The notes under the pieces: generated by a model | What the model saw: only the letters and a program-made list of their open reading frames with translations | The model's database searches: none | Told to the model about the DNA's origin: nothing | In this document: positions 59,894-64,000 of the stretch, in pieces | How positions within the stretch are numbered: the first letter of the stretch is position 1 | Layout: the number at the start of each line of letters is the position of its first letter | From: Coptis chinensis | Taxonomy: Eukaryota; Streptophyta; Magnoliopsida; Ranunculales; Ranunculaceae | Direction of reading: 5' to 3' | Assembly (NCBI GenBank): GCA_015680905.1 | Contig: CM027379.1 | Coordinates: 94,663,001 to 94,727,000 of the forward strand | Length of the DNA: 64,000 bases | Position numbers and translations under genes: made by a program

Positions 59894-61372
59894 TGATATC
59901 ACCTTTTTGCTATGTTAGAGATTGAATCTCTTCTTTGTCGAAAGTGCGAATTCAAAGTTTTCCTTACTCACGATCTTCGTGTTCATATAGTTGGAGTAAG
60001 GATTCGAACCAACCTAAAGTCTAGGACAAACTACAACTTGGTTTTTACTCTTAGGGAACTAGTGAGTAAATTTAAATATGATTATATTAATTCTAAATAT
60101 TTGGTTTAGATTTTTATTACACAAAAATTAAAAACATTAAGTTTCAAAATCATGCAACTAAGACATAATATAATTTTACTAAAAGGAAAGGTGGAGAGTT
60201 AATCCTCCTCATGTGAAGATAACCTTTGTTGTTTGATTTTAATAAGTTCATTTTATTCTTCCTAGAACTCATAGACAAGTCCTAATAAAAGAAAACTTGA
60301 TCCCTAACATGTATGGCTCATCTCTAAGCTCATACATGCTAGCATGTGGAACCAAAGCAATGACTTATCTCTAAGTTCATCACTTTGATCCCTAACTAGA
60401 CACTACACCAACTATCATTTTGGGAAAGGATGTAGGTCTAGTTGTTCTTCCTAAACAACTTACCAAACCAACAACAAAGATTTTCCCTCACATGAGTTTT
60501 ATTAACTCCTCAAAAGGGAAGTTAGCTCATGATCCTTGGGATAAAGGATTACATGTGTAGAAAGTAACAAAAAGAGAGAGAGAAAAAGGAAGAAAAAAAC
60601 TAACTATCTAAACTCATTTGCTTTTGATTTATTTTCCACTAGAAGAAAACCAAAGTTTCCTCCATTAAAACTATTACAAGCTTTTGTTCAAAACCAAAAA
60701 CTAAATAAAAAATCTAAGACTAAGGAACTAAAATAATACAAGATAAGGAAAAGAAGTCAAGGGAGTAAATGGAGTGTCCCCCCTTGTTTTGTTTTCTTCT
60801 CCATTTGAGAGAAATCTCATTTCCTCCTACGTGAAACATCAAACCACATTTACTTCATTTTTATCCACCACATTAAAACAAAGTGACACCTTGCCTTTTT
60901 TCTCACTATTAACACCTAATCTAATTAATTACATGCAAGGTATCAACTTTGCACCAATAATTTGTCATTTTTGTCTTGACATGCTCCATGATTGATGACT
61001 CATCCAATCTTGTAGGCCCACATAGTGGGTCCATGTGCAGTCCAGTGGCGGTCCGGTCTTTGGACAATTTTACAACTTTCCACCTATGCGTAGAGTTCAT
61101 CGCCCTGATTGTCTGAGCAGCTCACTTGTCACATTCGGAGTCCTGGTTCAAGAGGTAGAAGCTTTGGAAGTTTGATGCTTCTGTGCGAATTTGGAAGAAT
61201 TCATATATACGTCGTTCCCTGTGCTTTATCGCAAGTTTAACTAATATTTCCATGTTTACTGCGAATACCTGCAAAAGTATGAAAACATATTTATTTCATG
61301 ATTATTAAACACATAATTAATCAAATTTATATGTCTCAATGGGGTTTCATAATACACTTTTGGTGCTTATCA
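59894..61372 (-). repeat. 5' LTR of element B
   Basis: 1479 bp, the same length and nearly the same sequence as the 43514-44992 copy. Terminal TGATAT...TTATCA with TSD cctag outside. Confidence 0.95.
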
Positions 61373-61709
61373 CCTAGCATCACCACTAACATAGAATTTA
61401 ATAGTACCTATGTGGACCATTCAATTGGTTTCAATGTTTTTGTAGCTAAATTATTTAGATATGTTTGTTATGTTGTAAATAATGACAACTATTATTAATA
61501 TTTACTAATACAATATCACAAATTTTTACTTCTGAATTTTTGCAACCAAATGTTTAAAATGTGTATTAATTAAACACCACTTAATTGCCGTATTGCGAAT
61601 TTTTTACCGAATATTTGACTGTACTATTTTTTTGAATCACTGAATAATTCTCGAATTATTCCCATACCAAATTTTTGTCGTATCCCGAATTGATAACAAG
61701 GTTCTAAAT

Positions 61710-62299
61710 ACGCTCGTCTTTTTATTAGCCTCATCTAGTTACGATATTTGGATTAATTTGAATTAGAAGTATTCAACCACCATTTTCAGAACATATACTA
61801 CCAAAATTCACAATTTAATACAAATGCAATGAATTCACAATTTCACATAACGAAAGAAATTATTGTTAGAAATTTTAGATTTCAAAATAATACATTAAGA
61901 AGATACATAACTTTTTATGATTAAAAAGTGAACATTGAAGCAATGCATATCAAATTGTACCATAAAATATTTCCAAAATGAATTTATAATACTATCATGT
62001 ACCTAATTAATTTCCCTATTCATATATTAGTTAGTAAAACTCCAAAACTTTTCTTCTTTCCCCTAATCATGAATATCTCATTTGTATATGTCTTCAACTA
62101 TGCATATACACTTTTGTAGGGTTTAGTCTAATTAGCCTTTTCCGTAACTGCCAAAACCCACGTGTCCAGTTGGGACATATAGTTAACAGAATATCGGAAT
62201 CACGTAAAACAATTTGAGAGCCCGTACAAGCTAGTTTATGTAGAGTGAAGAGAGAGTAGAAGAGAAAGGGTGAAGTACTGAAGTAGAGAGTGAAGAGAG
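61710..62299 (+). promoter_or_regulatory. Region upstream of the acidic-protein gene, with a G-box
   Basis: AT-rich sequence without a gene. A perfect CACGTG G-box with ABRE-like context (cccacgtgtcc) sits at 62159-62164, about 140 bp before the ATG. No clear TATA box was seen in the right position. Confidence 0.4.
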
Positions 62300-62763
62300 A
62301 TGGCGGATAATAGTGATGAGGAGGTGGAGAGGAGAGAGGAAAACGAAGAAGAGAGCAAAGAGGGCCAAAGAGGAGTCATCATATATGATACAGAGAGTGG
62401 AAAAGAGGAGGAGGAGAGTGAAGAAGAAGAAGAAGAAGAAAAAGTGGAGAGTGAGAATGAAGAAGAAGAAGAGGTGGCTGAAGAAGAAGAGGTGGTTGAA
62501 GATGAAGATTTTGATGAGAGATACAATGATCTCAATCATCATTCATTGATTGGTAAATTTTCTCATTGATTTCTATTTTTCTTTATTTTCCTAAACTTAA
62601 TCATTTCTATTTGTGGCAGTTAGAAAAGCCCCAACTCAAGCAAAGGAGAGGGAAGAAGCTGCCAAAGCCACAGCGGGAAGAAGAAAGTGTGATCCGCGCA
62701 GCAAGGGATGCGTCGGAGTATGATGAGGAAGATGGAGCTGATGGAGATGAAGATGAAGTCTGA
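62300..62763 (+). CDS. Short two-exon acidic protein, function unknown
   Basis: Exon 1 (62300-62552) starts MADNSDEEVERREENEEESK and is rich in Glu and Asp, with two long Glu runs. A donor GTAAAT at 62553 and the tandem acceptor gcagTTAG allow exon 2 to start at 62624 (after TAG). This gives EKPQLKQRRGKKLPKPQREE, then ASEYDEEDGADGDEDEV and a stop at 62761-62763, total 131 residues. With the first AG (exon 2 from 62620) the frame changes and ends at 62723 with a basic, Cys-containing tail. The acidic-basic-acidic pattern recalls nucleolar or chromatin proteins, but no family is recognised. It could be the truncated start of a larger gene. Confidence 0.45.
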
Positions 62764-63273
62764 GTCAGCAGGGACGGAGCCATGATTCTAAGCCAGGGGG
62801 TGCGAGATTATGTGCACACCCTACCCCACCATTTTTGTATTATTATTTTATTATTATTATTATTATAATTATTTATTTATTTTTATTATTTTTGTCAGAA
62901 GTTCTAAACAATAAATATCAACAAAATTATGCATTTATTTTAATTCACAAAACTAGAGTGCGTTGACTACTAAGAATTTAATATGGACTGATGAAGTTAA
63001 CTACTTAAACACTTAAGTCATTAATTGATACTACTATGTCTATATATATCTACATTATCTAGTCCACAAGTCTACAACAATTAAACAAATTGTTAACTTC
63101 CTATAATGTTATAAGTCTATATAATGTTATATTATTATATATAATGTTATATATAACATTATAAATTTATAACATGTTATAATGTTATAATGTTATAACA
63201 TTAATTATAATATTATAATGTTAGATAGGGTTATAAAAGATTAACATTGAAAATAAAAAATTACTTTGTTTTG
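62764..63273. other. AT-rich intergenic stretch
   Basis: It contains gggacggagccatgattctaagccaggggg at 62774, a sequence I associate with common plant repeats (GGGACGGAGCCA type). A palindromic taatgttata/tataacatta run lies at 63095-63240. No gene was found. Confidence 0.45.
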
Positions 63274-63385
63274 TTTTTTTTTTTTAAGGGGAAATTTTAT
63301 TGGTAATGATATTGGGTTTTACAAATAATTAAGACAAACGTGCAACAAAGCTGCGCCGCAAGTCATTTCTGAATTTGTGATTTTT
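63274..63385 (-). mobile_element. RLE-type non-LTR retroelement, copy 3, only the 3' end
   Basis: Read on the minus strand, the sequence ends in an A tail (T run at 63274-63285) preceded by the same 3' UTR as copy 1: acttgcggcgcagctttgttgcacg, then cttaattatttgtaaaa and an AATAAA-like aataaaat. Only about 110 bp remain, so it is heavily 5'-truncated. It fixes the 3' end of the family independently of the tandem pair. Confidence 0.75.
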
Positions 63386-64000
63386 GTTTTTTGTTTTTTT
63401 TTTTTTTTGTTTTTTTGGGTTGAGGTTTAATTGTTTGTTTAAGAATTGAGAGTGGAAGAAAGGAGGGAGAGCATACGAGTTTGTTATGGGTGATTAGAAT
63501 TATACAAACTGACCGATTGGGCTTTGGGCCTTTGGTTATTTGTTTTAGTGTCATCAACCCATCAAACATATTCAAAGACACATTTGTCCATCTTAAATGG
63601 TTTTGGACTCAAAATAAATGATAAATGATAATTTTGTAAGCGCAAAATGAAAAGTAAAAAAAATTGGTTTATTGGAATGTTTTTTATTAGTTTTTTTTTC
63701 ATACTATTGTTTTTGTTGATTATATTCTTACTATAGTTGTGAAAATTTTGGGAGTGCCGTAGTGGAAGTTTCCTAAAAAAAATTTGAGGTTCGAGTCCTT
63801 ATAGTTTGAAGATTTTTCTAGGGAATTAGTTATTAGTTATGTGGCAGTGGAACTTTTCTAATCTAAGGGTGTGACCGCCCCCACACACACCCTCTATATC
63901 CATCTATGCAAGTCAGCTTGATAGACAAGGAATATAATGACAAGAAGCTATGAAATGTTTAATTTTCTGTTTTAATTCAGACAATGTATTTCACATGGTG
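63386..64000. other. Terminal stretch without a recognised gene
   Basis: T-rich at the start (63386-63420), otherwise AT-rich. A ggttcgagtcc sequence at 63789-63799 recalls a tRNA T-loop but has no tRNA context. No gene was seen. Confidence 0.4.

Larger units (their letters stand above)
43514..61372 (-). mobile_element. Athila-like Ty3/Gypsy element B, complete ends, 17.9 kb
   Basis: Both 1479-bp LTRs (43514-44992 and 59894-61372) start TGATAT and end TTATCA and differ by about 2-3 % by eye, suggesting an age of the order of one to two million years at usual plant rates. The TSD is CCTAG (43509-43513 and 61373-61377). Reading on the minus strand there are a leader, gag, protease, RT, RNase H, integrase, a CxxC ORF and three related accessory ORFs. 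The element looks whole in layout, but its coding region has about six or more breaks, so it is a recent fossil. Confidence 0.9.
39937..61403 (+). mobile_element. Non-autonomous Copia-type LTR element, host of two insertions
   Basis: The 5' LTR (39937-40184) starts TGTTAGAATATG and ends AACA. It is followed at once by the tRNA-Met PBS tggtatcagagc (40185-40196). A purine-rich tract (43264-43276) abuts the 3' LTR, which starts at 43277 and is completed beyond element B at 61378-61403. The TSD is GTACC (39932-39936 and 61404-61408). The interior has no gag or pol, so it depended on a helper. The two LTRs differ by roughly 8 % by eye, so it is older than element B, which interrupts its 3' LTR. 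Confidence 0.85.
39548..61701. mobile_element. Small TIR element (hAT-like, 8-bp TSD), outermost layer of a nest
   Basis: The left end CCTTGTTAGCAATTCG and the right end CGAATTGATAACAAGG are inverted repeats. They are flanked by the 8-bp direct repeat TTCTAAAT (39540-39547 and 61702-61709). An 8-bp TSD is typical of hAT, although the terminal bases are not the classic hAT ones. Internal palindromes include gaattattcgcgaataattc. Excluding the nested Copia-type element (39937-61403), it is about 0.7 kb with no ORF, a MITE. Confidence 0.75.

Noticed and set aside
62231-62542. Hydrophobic and Ser-rich minus-strand ORFs
   Set aside because: They are the complement of the Glu-codon runs of the plus-strand acidic ORF.
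63785-63800. tRNA gene suggested by ggttcgagtcc
   Set aside because: No acceptor stem, D-loop or anticodon arm can be placed around it.

Overview
The window is a piece of a flowering-plant nuclear genome, most likely a eudicot, and almost all of it is nested transposable elements. The evidence is Ty3/Gypsy polyproteins with the Athila-type integrase, a plant L1 LINE with an RNase H tail, a CACTA transposon carrying spliced fragments of plant genes (ribosomal protein S15, an HVA22-like protein and others), and pack-within-pack target-site duplications. There are no rRNA, tRNA or CRISPR features. Only one candidate host-type gene is visible, a short two-exon acidic protein at 62300-62763.

Layout. 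1-5040: a 3.5 kb solo LTR (137-3658, TSD TTCAT) sits inside an older copy of its own family. 5041-6300: another LTR-like stretch with a three-unit minisatellite and a TATA box. About 6420-25056: Athila-like element A on the minus strand, old and lacking its left LTR, with a 6.7 kb CACTA element (15004-21737, TSD ATG) inserted in its gag. 25057-26006: a tandem block of tatatcg-rich sequence. 26007-32964: a PIF/Harbinger-like TIR element (TSD TTA) that contains a degenerate 6.5 kb L1 LINE on the minus strand. 34075-39233: two head-to-tail copies of an unusual non-LTR retroelement with a YLDD reverse transcriptase and a C-terminal zinc-knuckle plus restriction-like endonuclease. A third copy, only about 110 bp of 3' end, lies at 63274-63385 on the other strand.

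39548-61701 is a four-level nest. A small TIR element with an 8-bp TSD (TTCTAAAT) holds a non-autonomous Copia-type element (39937-61403, TSD GTACC). That holds a solo LTR (41493-42751, TSD TAAAC) in its interior and the complete 17.9 kb Athila-like element B (43514-61372, TSD CCTAG) in its 3' LTR. B is young, with LTRs about 2-3 % different by eye. It carries, downstream of integrase, a small CxxC ORF and three related accessory ORFs.

The most unusual signals are the restriction-endonuclease-type LINE family in an angiosperm, the multi-gene Pack-CACTA, and the accessory region shared by the two Athila-like elements. Family calls rest on motif recognition by eye; no searches were run.
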